A stretch of 64,000 bases of DNA, taken from Micrasema longulum. Taxonomy: Eukaryota > Arthropoda > Insecta > Trichoptera > Brachycentridae. Shown one piece after another: positions 12,240 to 22,800 of this stretch (within the stretch, counting starts at the first letter, position 1; each line of letters starts with the position of its first letter). The stretch spans positions 62,001 to 126,000 of the forward strand of contig JAGVSM010000206.1 in assembly GCA_022494885.1 (NCBI GenBank), read 5' to 3'. The position numbers and the translations under genes are program-made. The notes beneath the pieces are model-generated. The model ran no database searches, was not told where the DNA came from, and was given only the letters and a program-made list of their open reading frames with translations.

Positions 12240-13150
12240 AAACTCCGCAAGCAACTTGCCAAGACATATGTATGCCATGTATGGAGCATATTGATGTACG
12301 GTTGTGAGACATGGTGCCTTACCGAAAGAGATAAAATAAGACTAGATGCCTTTGAGATGTGGTGCTACAGAAAAAGATTAGGAATTTTCTGGAGAGATCA
12401 CATCACTAATGACAAGGTTCTCAGCAGAATCGAAGAAGGAAGGCACCTACTCAAAACCATCTCAGAGAGGCGAGCCCAATGGATCGGCCACATTATATGC
12501 CGCAGCGAGACTTACTTCGGGAATTACACTGGCTACGTTTACCACAGAGGGTGGAACTCCGTTGGCTTATGTATAAGTCACTGCACAACTCTGCTCCAGA
12601 ATATCTAAGGGAACTCTGCATTCCAGTTGAACTAGCTGACGGACGTCTTACGCTTAGATAAGCTACATCAACGTCGAAAGGAACAGTTATTATACATCTA
12701 CGCAAACAGCGCACTAAATTTGACGAACGCGCATTTGCGGTCGCAGGCTCTACGGCATGGAATGCTCTTCCAGCAGAGGTCCAAAACTGTGAGAGTAAAG
12801 TGATGTTTCGGAAGAAACTTAAAACCAACTTGTTCTCAAAATCATTTGAATAAATTCTTAGCATGCGGTGACAAAGTACATTATTTTTCTTAAATTAAAA
12901 AGTTAAAATTAAATGTATATCTTTATATAATCTATAATAGAGATCTTTAATAGGGTCTTCTGCATGACATAACAGAGGGAATGGCTGAGGGGACAAATTA
13001 CAGAGGACGCCCCCGACGGGAGCATTTGGAGCAAGTGTGCAAGGATTTGAACTGCGCCTCATATGCCGAGTTGAAGAGGGCTGCAGAGAATAGAGAGCAG
13101 TGGAAGATGAGATGCGGGACTTTGCTGCAAACCAATCCCCAGGATTGAGA
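12240..13150 (+). mobile_element. LINE reverse-transcriptase C-terminus interrupted by a second LINE 3' end
   Basis: 12240-12498 encodes YGCETW...LDAFEMWCYRKRLGI and RRAQWIGHII, a signature of insect LINE ORF2 C-termini. The same protein appears to resume at 12980-13147 with EGTNYRGRPRREHLEQV and YAELKRAAENREQWK. Between them, 12490-12853 encodes a different LINE tail (LLRELHWLRLPQRVELRW, then RAFAVAGSTAWNALPAEVQ, ending at TAA 12853). This is best explained by insertion of one 5'-truncated LINE into another. Both are inactive fragments. Confidence 0.75.
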
Positions 13151-14384
13151 CTGCGAAGAAGAAGAAATATTGGTTCTTGAAGAAAGCATTAAATTCTTAA
13201 GACCTCTTCCGGCTGACTTTTTCCGATTCATAGGATTTTTTTGTTCAAAACACGCGCATCGAGTGTATAAAATAATCTAATAAAATAATCTTAATCCAAC
13301 CAATGGCAGATAATAATCGTTGTTAATGCATATAAATGCTCTGCAACTCCATCCCTATTTTCATAGTACTAGTACATCAATAAGAAAATAACTCAAATAC
13401 GTATATATGGAGTATTTTATGATGGTAAGTAGGTGCATTTTATTCATATAGTTACAGGAAAAGGTGGTAATATGGACCCCGTATTTGTTTTCCTAATATC
13501 TGTAAAGCAGATATCAAAAAATTCACGATTATACTGTCAAGTTGTTCCTAAACTAATGTTTTAATGACATTTTAATATAAAAATAACGTTCGTCTGAAAC
13601 GTGTGTATTTACAGTAGAACTCCGTTTATCCGAACTCCAGCAATCCGGATTGCCAAATATCAGGATCGTTATCAGAAAATAAAAAATAAGGAGATGATAA
13701 ACATCTTTAAAAAAAAACGAAAATATCAATAAATTTCATAAATGGTACATGTTTTTTTTTATACTATACAAATCTACTTTTATACATCTAGTAAATGTTT
13801 ACTCCTAACTAGACTAGTTTAGACTAACTCTTGTGCTTGGATAGTTACTTACACTATTACAGTTATTTATTTATTAGAGTTTATATAATTTTGAATATAC
13901 AAGTACAAAAGAAAAAAAAAGTAGACTATGTTGAAAAAAAAAACAGAAAATAATAACACATTCAAACTAATTAAAAATTAATGCAGTTCTTACACTTGTT
14001 CAAAAAATGTCTTTAGATTTACTTTGATTTTATTTATAGATATATTCGTTTTAATAGTTTTTAATTCATTGGGGAGATTATTGTAATTTTTGACACCTTT
14101 GAAGACAAAGCCATTTTGACCACGACTTGTGTGGAATTTAGGGATTTTAATTTTATTTTGGTATCTGATCGACTTATTCATCTCAAATTCTTTTATTTTT
14201 TCTTGTTTATAAATTTGTATAATGGAATTTATTTTATAAATAGTGTCTATTGTATGAACTTTTAATAATTTATGCAGACTTTCAGTATTTAATGTTGAGG
14301 GTTTCTTTTAAATTACTTTAATAATTATCTTTGTACTATTTTAAGAGGGTTTAAATTTTAAAATATCTATTGTAAAATAACAAA
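13151..14384. other. Gene-free stretch with a pogo/Tigger-like TIR end
   Basis: At 13612 the text CAGTAGAACTCCGTTTATCC follows a TA dinucleotide. This is the typical terminal sequence of pogo/Tigger-like DNA transposons. I did not find the other end. A reading frame at 13990-14181 (minus) resembles the last ~60 residues of a LINE ORF2 (YQNKIKIPKFHTSRGQNGF, NNLPNELK) and is probably a LINE tail. Confidence 0.5.
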
Positions 14385-14450
14385 TAAAAAAGGACGCTGG
14401 TGGTCGGCGCGTTTCTTCGTCAAAGCAATTAACTTTGCTGGATATTTTTA
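14385..14450 (+). repeat. Short dispersed repeat, also at 34870-34945
   Basis: GGCGCGTTTCTTCGTCAAAG followed by CAATTAACTTTGCTG is nearly the same as 34905-34940, inside the ITM2 intron. Confidence 0.65.
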
Positions 14451-14769
14451 AGTGACGAAGACGTGGATCAGTGATGATGTTTTGAGTTCAGAACTATTTA
14501 CACCGGATTTTCGAAGAGATCGCGCCTCATCCAGTAGTATTCACAGGCAGGGTGGGGGGTTTTGTTGGTTGTGAGACACAGAGAAGCGAAGGATGTCCAG
14601 AATTTTTCTGAGTTGGAAACAAATAATAAAGATATGTGGCTTAGGCTATCCTACAAAGGTACGATCGCTTATATTTGTGTAGTATATTTTTCACTTATAT
14701 TTTGGAAGTATATTTTTCACCACAAACGAACTTGGGAAGAAGAATCAATTATTTTTTAACAAAATGTTA

Positions 14770-16670
14770 CGTAATTTCCAGACGCCCATGGACAGACGTT
14801 TAATTATATTGGGTGATTTTAATTTGTACTCAGCGCAGGGAAGAGAAGTCTGAAGAGTTTTCTTTATTGTATTATGAGCTGAAACTCGCTCAATGTAATG
14901 GAAATCTTAACAGCAGCGAACGTACACTAGATTTTTTTTTCTGCAGTTTCTTTATCTATTTATTGAAGCGATTCTCCTATTTCAAAAGATGATGCTTATC
15001 ATCCTCCTTTTTTTCCGAACGAAAACGAAATCTTTTAACTAGTGTATGCACTAAGATTCCTGTTGTTAATACAGCATCATGGAGGGGGGTAGAATTTCGC
15101 AAAAGGTGATTTCCGCTCTCTCTACGATATGCTTTTGGATTCTGATTTGGACTATATATTGGGAAAAGGCTGCTTTTATAAAATTGTTTATTCTTGGTTT
15201 GACAATTGCTTTCCTGGGATGCCCTCGGCTGTCAGTATAGGAGATATCCAAGGTGATTCTTTCAAAATATTATCAGTGATATAAGAAAAAAACATGGGTT
15301 TCACAAAAAATGGAAGTCTTCTGATAATTTACATAACTTCGCTTTATTCAGTGATCTTTGAACAATTGTAAAAAAGAAATGGATGTAACCTTCAAGTCAT
15401 ATATTTCTGGTGTTGGGTCCGATATATTGCGAAATTCTGATGAATTCTGGAAATATGTATATTGACACCAAGCGCCAAGATGGAGGAATAATTGACTTCA
15501 TGACCTGGAACGGTCAGGATGTTTGCAATGTAGATGTTGTGAATGCTTTTGCTGAAAATTTCAAATCTGTTTACGGTTCTTCTTTAAATGAAAGCGATCA
15601 TAGAGGGTGTCAAAGTACGTCTTGAGGCGCGCAATATATTTCAATCGATTTTCTTAGTGAAACTGATGTCTTAAAATCACTTAGTTCTTTAAAAAATAAC
15701 AAATCATTGGGTCCTGACTTTGTTTCTACATTATAGACCTGTGGCAATTTTATCCACCCTTTCGAAGGTATTTGAGTGGTTAATACACCAAAAATAGAGC
15801 CATTTTTAACAAATGAACCGCATGGATTTCGGTCAGGGCGTTCGACCATCACCGAATTTTGTCACAAAATCACTTGACAATGGTGCTCAGATAGACAGTT
15901 CGTACAATGACTTCTCAAAATCATTTGATTAAGTAGATTACCAGCTTTCGCTTCAGAAACTTCATAAGATTGGCTTCAGTGACGTTCTTTTGAGAGTTTT
16001 CTCAAGCTATATATGTCATATGAACTCTATAAATCCGCGGTATTTTACATCTCCTCGTGAGTGCCTAAGGAAGCTAACTTAGGACTTATGTTGTTCACAA
16101 TATTCATAAACAACTTAAGCAATGAAATAAAATTTTCCGAATTTGTATTATTTGCTGATTACTTGAAAATTTTCTATGAAATACGAACTCACTATTTAAA
16201 GCTTCAATATGGCATTTAAAATATTATACAATAGAGTAAACGAGACAAATTGTTCTTCAATGTCTAAATGTCTTGTCATGTCGTACAAAAAAACATTCAT
16301 AATAATTTATTTCCGCTATATCATGGATGGAGTAAAGCTTGGACGCTAAGTTTATCTACATACAATATGCAAGTAACTCCCACAAAAGCAACACAGGTTG
16401 TTCTACCTACCACGATGCAGAACCAACCTGCCAATGGTTATGCCGGTAGGTGAGCTATAGTATTATTCAATCGTATCGCCTCGGATATCGACATATTTCA
16501 TGACAGTGGGATTTCTCTTAGGAAGGCAATTTCCAAATTGTAATATGTATGTTCTTTTTGCATGACTTTTTTTGTATTTAATCAATCTGTTATGTATATT
16601 TTATTATGTATTGAGAATGAATTGAATACTCTGTAATATTCTCAATGTAAATAATAAATAAATAAATGAA
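14770..16670 (+). mobile_element. Decayed Jockey-like LINE
   Basis: Broken frames on the plus strand give an endonuclease piece (LIILGDFNLYS, ~14803), a linker (DEFWKYV...DTKRQDGGI...TWNGQDVCNVD), and reverse-transcriptase pieces: VLKSLSSLKNNKSLGPDF (~15670), TNEPHGFRSGRSTITEF (~15808), DFSKSFD (~15910), and a changed active-site region (FADYLK, ~16150). The 3' end reads ASDIDIFHDSGISLRKAI and finishes in an (AATA)n tail at 16650-16668. Many stops and frameshifts make it a pseudogene. Confidence 0.85.
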
Positions 16671-17018
16671 ATATTAAATGCAGGTTCCATTTTAGCACCT
16701 TCTCATCCAGTTACAGAATTCAAGAAAACGTTAGGTATAATAAAAAAACTTTCTACTTTGTTTTTTCTAATTCTATTTTATTTTCTACCTATTTTAAACG
16801 TTTTTAGATAATCATAAAAGTTTTTTAAAAAACGAAAAGTCAAGTAAATCTCAAAGCGTAACACTTAACACACAGAAAATATTATTTGATAGTGATTGAT
16901 TTAAATACAGGTTTTATAAATACTGTGTTTTGATGTTTTAAATATGTTTTATTACTTTATTGGATGATATTGTGTAATGTCCGAAGTAAGTTTTTTTTTT
17001 AATCGATATTTATATACG
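16671..17018. other. Gene-free spacer
   Basis: AT-rich; nothing recognised. Confidence 0.45.
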
Positions 17019-17280
17019 ACCGGCCTGCGGTGTAGTGGTCAGCGCATTAGTTTACCATGCAAGAGGTCTCTGGTTCGATTCCCGACATGGTTGACATGAA
17101 ATATTTGTTTAAAAAGGTGTTTTACACTAGAATAGTTCATTGTCCCTAGACTGGCACCTGAAGCGTAAGACTGATCATCTTACCTTCACGTAACAAAAAT
17201 GATCAAGATACATTGCGATTGGTGTACCAATGCAATGCCCTATGCACCATTAGGTGCGAAAAAGGAATTATGATCGTCAT
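17019..17280 (+). mobile_element. tRNA-derived SINE, family A, well-preserved copy
   Basis: The tRNA-like head GCGGTGTAGTGGTCAGCGC with B box GGTTCGATTCCC is followed by the family body (GTCCCTAGACTGGCACCTGA, AGACTGATCATCTTACCTTC, ATGCACCATTAGGTGCG) and a GATCGTCAT end. Confidence 0.88.
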
Positions 17281-17390
17281 TCTGCCTAATTAAATGTTTG
17301 TTATTTCCACATCTTCACAATTTTAGAATGTTTATAGGCACCTACATAACTAGTTCAAGTTTGTGCTCCTTCACATTACCCAGATATTTG

Positions 17391-17553
17391 GCGGCCTCCG
17401 TGGTGTAACGGCAAAGACACTTAACCAACGCACGGAAGGTTCCGGGTCCGATTCCCGGTGAGAACACAAAAATATAATGTGACTTTTCTCAAGCTTGGGT
17501 GTTCTGTGTTGTAATTCACCACTTTAATTGGACCTCCTGGCCTGTTGCACTGA
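17391..17553 (+). mobile_element. tRNA-derived SINE, family C
   Basis: Head CCTCCGTGGTGTAACGG with B box GGTCCGATTCCCGG, then a body with TTTTCTCAAGCTTGGGTGT, GTAATTCACCACT and CCTCCTGGCCTGTTG. It shares its structure with 63092-63295. Confidence 0.85.
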
Positions 17554-19648
17554 AAATATAAATACAAACACAAAAATAATCTCATAGGTAGGTACTGTTG
17601 ATTACTTGCTGAAGTTTTATAGCAATATTATTTTTGTGAAGAACTTATTCACCAGAATATGTTATAAAAAATATCATTCGTAAATATGGAAGTCTACTAC
17701 CTATAGCCGATGACAGATCATAAGCTCTGTAAATTCTTAGACTAGCATATTCTTAACAGCTTTATTGCTGTTAAAAAAATATCTTATTCGGATAAAAATC
17801 TTCCATTTGTCTTCAAATGTTTGGACACAGCCAAAATATTGTGCGTAAATAAATTATACAGTAATAGACATCTCGTTTTTCAATACATCAGTATCTGATG
17901 ATCACATCTTTTCAAAAAGAATCATCACTGGTATGTAAAAATTCATATTTATGTAAAAAAAAAAAAACAACGCAGTGACCTATGCACCATTAGGTACGAA
18001 AAATGAAATTATGATGATGTTTATTTTAAGTACATATTTTTTAATCTGTGTGCGAAATGATATAGATACCTTAATACTTTCTTTTTGGCATGCTACCAAA
18101 GTGTAAGATTTATATATTAAAACATTCCAAATGTCTGCCACCATAATGAAGTACTTTGACACATTGTCAAACATTATGTAAGTTGATCATTTTAGAAAAC
18201 GTATAATTATGTTTTTTACCGCCCACATTGAGTACATAGTTTTTTTTCATTGCAACAAAAAACCCATTGAATCTAAAAAAGAAGCTATAATAATGCTTTT
18301 AATATTTTAAACGACAACAACAAACCATCACTCCATTTCCATGGGGGTAGGCAGAGAGAATAGAATGCCACTTTAGTTTGTATGCATACAGACCTCACTT
18401 CCTCTACATTAATACATCTTCTAATGCACACATGACTATTATTCAGACTTTTAAAATTTCCATCGATAAGTTTAGTATTTGTTGAATTTGATTATGCCAT
18501 GTCATTCTCAGTACTTCTCTTTTTTGCATCCATTTAATCCATTAGCATTTTAGCCATTCTTTTGCTATCTGTTCACTCTACATGTCCTAACTAACGCAGC
18601 ACTCCTTTTTTGATTATTATGAAATGTTTATATGGCGCTATAATTTTACTATAATTTTTCGTAATTAATTTCTGGTGTTTCTATTTATTTTATTTATTTC
18701 TAAATTATTAATTTATTTAGATTTTGTGGACACAATTTTGTGGACTCCATTGGACTAAAATCCTATTTTGTGTTAGGAATAGAATATTAATACAACCAGT
18801 ATTAATAGGATGTTAGTTACATCATTAAAAAATTTATGAATAAAAAACTCGGTGTTTTATTTTGTGATATTGCTGAGTTAACCCTTCCTTTACTGTGCTA
18901 AAAAAATCCATGCGTTCCGGTACCTTGTAGTCAATACACATACAGAAATGGGGAATTTACAATCTGAAAATTTTCTTCGATTAAATATATTTGAAGTCAT
19001 AAGTGATAATATTTTAAATACTCGTATAATTGCTAAAAACATGAAAAAAACATTTGCCAACGCTCACAGCGCTAGAAAACCCACCACTCTTAGCAATACT
19101 CTGAGAGCAACTGGAGTATTATGACCAGTGGTGCAGGCTGGCCTGCGTCACGTGTGAAATTGTCTCTCTCACTCGCAGGTATATCAATAGCATCAAAAAT
19201 GAGCAATAAAGAGTAATTGAGTCAGTCGTATATTCGGTATTCTTTTACTAAATCGCTGTGACAATGCGACATGTCATTAAGCTTTTAATCGTATAAGTAA
19301 TTTATCTTCAATTTCTGATGAAATACTTTTTCTTTGACCAATAAGTATTGACTATTTTATACGAAATAATTTAAATTGACATATAAATGCATCACGAAAG
19401 AATGCCGAAAATCTAAACGCAGTATTTAATATATTTACAGAGATATAAGTTATTAGATGCAATGCGTACTGGCTATACACCATCGGGAAGGGGGAAACAA
19501 AAATAATTGCATTCTCTGCATTTTCTTACATATTATAGATGTATTCATCGAGTCGAGATACTCGTCCATGATTCTGGCTTTATTTCGCAGACGGAACTGT
19601 ATTCTTTGTTCCTCCCTTACATTGTGTTAATGTAACTTCTTGTTATGA
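17554..19648. other. Gene-free stretch upstream of the receptor
   Basis: Contains a family-F fragment (~17680-17750), a family-A SINE 3' fragment (17968-18018) and possible LINE-derived text at 18315-18610. A GC-richer block at 19060-19180 could be promoter-proximal DNA of the receptor, but I see no clear core promoter or 5' UTR exon. Confidence 0.45.
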
Positions 19649-19825
19649 CGGGTTATGGTCCTGTGGTAGTGTCGCGGACTCTGGTTCAAGAGGTTCAAGG
19701 TTCAAACACCGCTCTACCACAAATTATTTCCGATTTTCTAAAATATTTATTTACGACTAAAAGAATTGGCCATAAAACTGAAATATTTGAGTAATTCATA
19801 AAGAAATACGTTTTATTTTTTTAGA
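19649..19825 (+). mobile_element. tRNA-derived SINE, family B, ending just before the receptor start codon
   Basis: Head GGTCCTGTGGTAGTGTCGCG, then GAGGTTCAAGGTTCAAACACC, CCGATTTTCTAAAATATTTA, and a body end GAGTAATTCATAAAGAAATACG. Its T-rich end (TTTTATTTTTTTAG) lies 26 bp before the VKR start codon at 19851 and looks like a 3' splice acceptor. Confidence 0.8.
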
Positions 19826-19850
19826 AAATGTTTCCGTGTTTCTTGGGCTG

Positions 19851-22800
19851 ATGGCAGAATCCAGAAGCCAGGAAGTCATGTTGATGATAGGTATACTGTT
19901 TGCTGTAATCAGCTTAGTCATCAACTGCGCAACAGCAAATAAGTGCCTAATAAACTATCCAGGTATGTATTACAATAATGTATATCAGTTACAATAAATC
20001 AGATATGACTTCTTTGAGAAGTGAGTATGGAAGTATATGAACGCATAAAGCTTGGACCTGTCATTTTTTGGATTAAGCGATCACTTTGCTCACTCTGTAA
20101 CATTCACCATTCTGCCTATCTCTGAACATACATACTTCTTATTCAAGTCACAAGCCCTGTAAAGGCCTGGACATTCATATTCCCTTCTCAAACAGGTTCA
20201 TTCTTCATCTCCCCTATTAGCCGTGGAGGGTAAAATCTTACGCTTAGATAATAAATCATTAGTAGTACAGTATGCAATAAATTTTTAATGTGTTTTTCTT
20301 TTTTTTTTTAAATTTGTGTTTTAAACAAGTATAAAGGTATAATAATGTCCTTACAAGGTGAAACATTTGCCACTAAAATCAAAACCATAAGTACACAGAA
20401 CCATTAGTAATTTTTTTACAGGTTTTATTCATTGTTATTATAATTATTGAGTAATAATTGCTAAATTGTACATTTATTGCAGATGCCAAACCACGCTACC
20501 TTCATTTTCAAGGACAAACTCTAGATTTTTCACTTCAAACATCCAACAGGATCGGTCATCAACTGACCACAGAAGTGCTAAAAATATTTTTATCTGAAGT
20601 TTTAGGTTACAAAAGTATTAAATTAGTGAAAAATGGCGGAGACCTCGCATTATCAAAAATGTTCAGTAGTGTTTTTGAAACGTACCAAAACTCCCATTCA
20701 ATGTAAGTTTTACTAGTAAAAAATATTTTTAACATTATGTATTCAACATCAATATCATTAAATGACGAGCATAGCTTGAACTCAGATCGATTAAAGTATG
20801 GGTATTTATTTCAGGGTCCCAAAGTCCATGGTAAATCTTGATGTTCTAATCACCCCAGACACAGATCTAAGGAGCTACCTAAATATCTACCCCATGAATG
20901 AATGCGGAAGTATATCTCCGCCTGGACGCTTTGGTTGGTTTATTCCTGAGCAGTTATCTAAAGTTGCTCCCAATATTGACCACTGGAGATTCTTTAGAGA
21001 CCCAACAAACACACATCTCTTTGACATTAAAAAGGAAGATGATTTTCTTCTTTTGAAGCGCAATTCAATCAATAGTACAAGCAAACGGTAAAATTATTTT
21101 GTCACATTGTTTTATATATTATCTAATTGAAACGATTATTGTATTATTAAACAACTAAGTCACCATTATTTTAGCTTTTTCTGTGATGAGACATATTGTG
21201 AAGAGGGTCTTTATATCCCCGAACAATGCAAAGGGTTAAAAAACAATCAGTCATGCGCTATTATGCTAACATCATACCCTGAAACTACGAGCTTTATAAA
21301 AGATCATATTATTGATCTCAAGCTTTATATGAAAGTTATATGGTTGGGGAACAATCTGAGAGAAGTTGTAGATAAATTAACTAATATGTACACACTGCAA
21401 AATACAAAAAAATCTATTATATTTTTGGAATGGACTCCGGGTTATTTTACTATTGGCCGAGAAAAATTATCCCCAGTTTCTGTTCCTAACTGTGAGCAAT
21501 TTAAATCTTCCTCTGTCCTTGGATGTAAGTACGAAATGACACGCAATACCAAGTTGGCTTGGACAGAACTACAGAATATTGGAAAACCTGCTTTTGAAGC
21601 TATTCATAAAATGCAGTTTGATAAAAATTCTTACGATAACCTACTGCGCCTACATAATTCATATACTGATAAAAATCTTTATACCTCGGCGTGCCAATGG
21701 CTTACAAACAATGAAAATATTTGGAGTTCATGGCTTCCCACAAACACAGATAAAAGGGAACTCTATATTGGAGGTATTTTTCCTTTGTCCGGAGCCTTCT
21801 ACAACGCTTATGGAATAGTTCTGGCTGCACGCATGGCACAAGATGCCATTAATCAAAATTCAACCATATTAGCCGATTACAACTTTAAATTACTGGTAAA
21901 CGATGGAAAATGTAAAGCAGATATGGTAATGAAAGCTTTTATAGATTACATATTTAACAATGAATATCAAAACCTCATTGGAGTCTTAGGCCCTGCATGT
22001 TCGGAGACAGTAGAACCACTGGCTGGAGTATCGCAACACTATTCTACTATCGTCATGTCTTATAGCGCAGAAGGTTCTAGTTTCTCAGACAGATCAAAGT
22101 ATCCCTACTTCTTTCGAACAATAGGAGAGAATAAGCAATACAGACAAGTATATTTACACTTGTTCAAATCCCTCGAATGGAATCGCGTAGCTGCACTGAC
22201 AGAAGACGGTCAAAAGTACACAGAGTATATTTCTAGTATGGGTGACATGTTCCAAGAAAATGGCATATCCTTTATAGCTAATATGAAGTTTCCCAGAGAA
22301 CGTGAAGAATTTTCGTTATCAAGGGTGGGTATGTAATATATATATATATATAAAGCAACTGTAGACTAAAAGATTTTACATGAGACAAATAAAACAAAAA
22401 AGTGTTCTATGTGTGTTTTAGTACCTTCAAGACTTAAAAGATAAACGGGCACGTATAATAATTGCTGATGTTTACGATGAAGTAGCTCGAATGGTAATGT
22501 GCCAAGCATATAAACAAAAAATGACTAGCCAAGATGGATATGTTTGGTTCCTGCCTCCTTGGTTGTCCACAGGCTGGTATAATATCACACATTTCAATAA
22601 GTACTTTAATGAAAGTGTGAATTGTACTACAGAAATGATGATAACGGTATGTGTGCGCTTGGTAATACAAAACCATATAATCAAACAATTACAGTATGAC
22701 CTTGTATGATTTGTTTCATAAAAGCATCCACAAATTAATACATTACAAATGTGTTTGTTTGTAATCCAAAACATTTCAAAAACAAAGTGTTACATTGATT

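Noticed and set aside
15066..15852. Minus-strand frames of 61 and 80 codons
   Set aside because: Antisense shadows of the decayed plus-strand LINE.
17019..17092. Possible tRNA genes at 17019, 17391, 28352, 63092 and other SINE heads
   Set aside because: They have A- and B-box-like text, but acceptor stems do not pair well and each is followed by a shared SINE body and tail.
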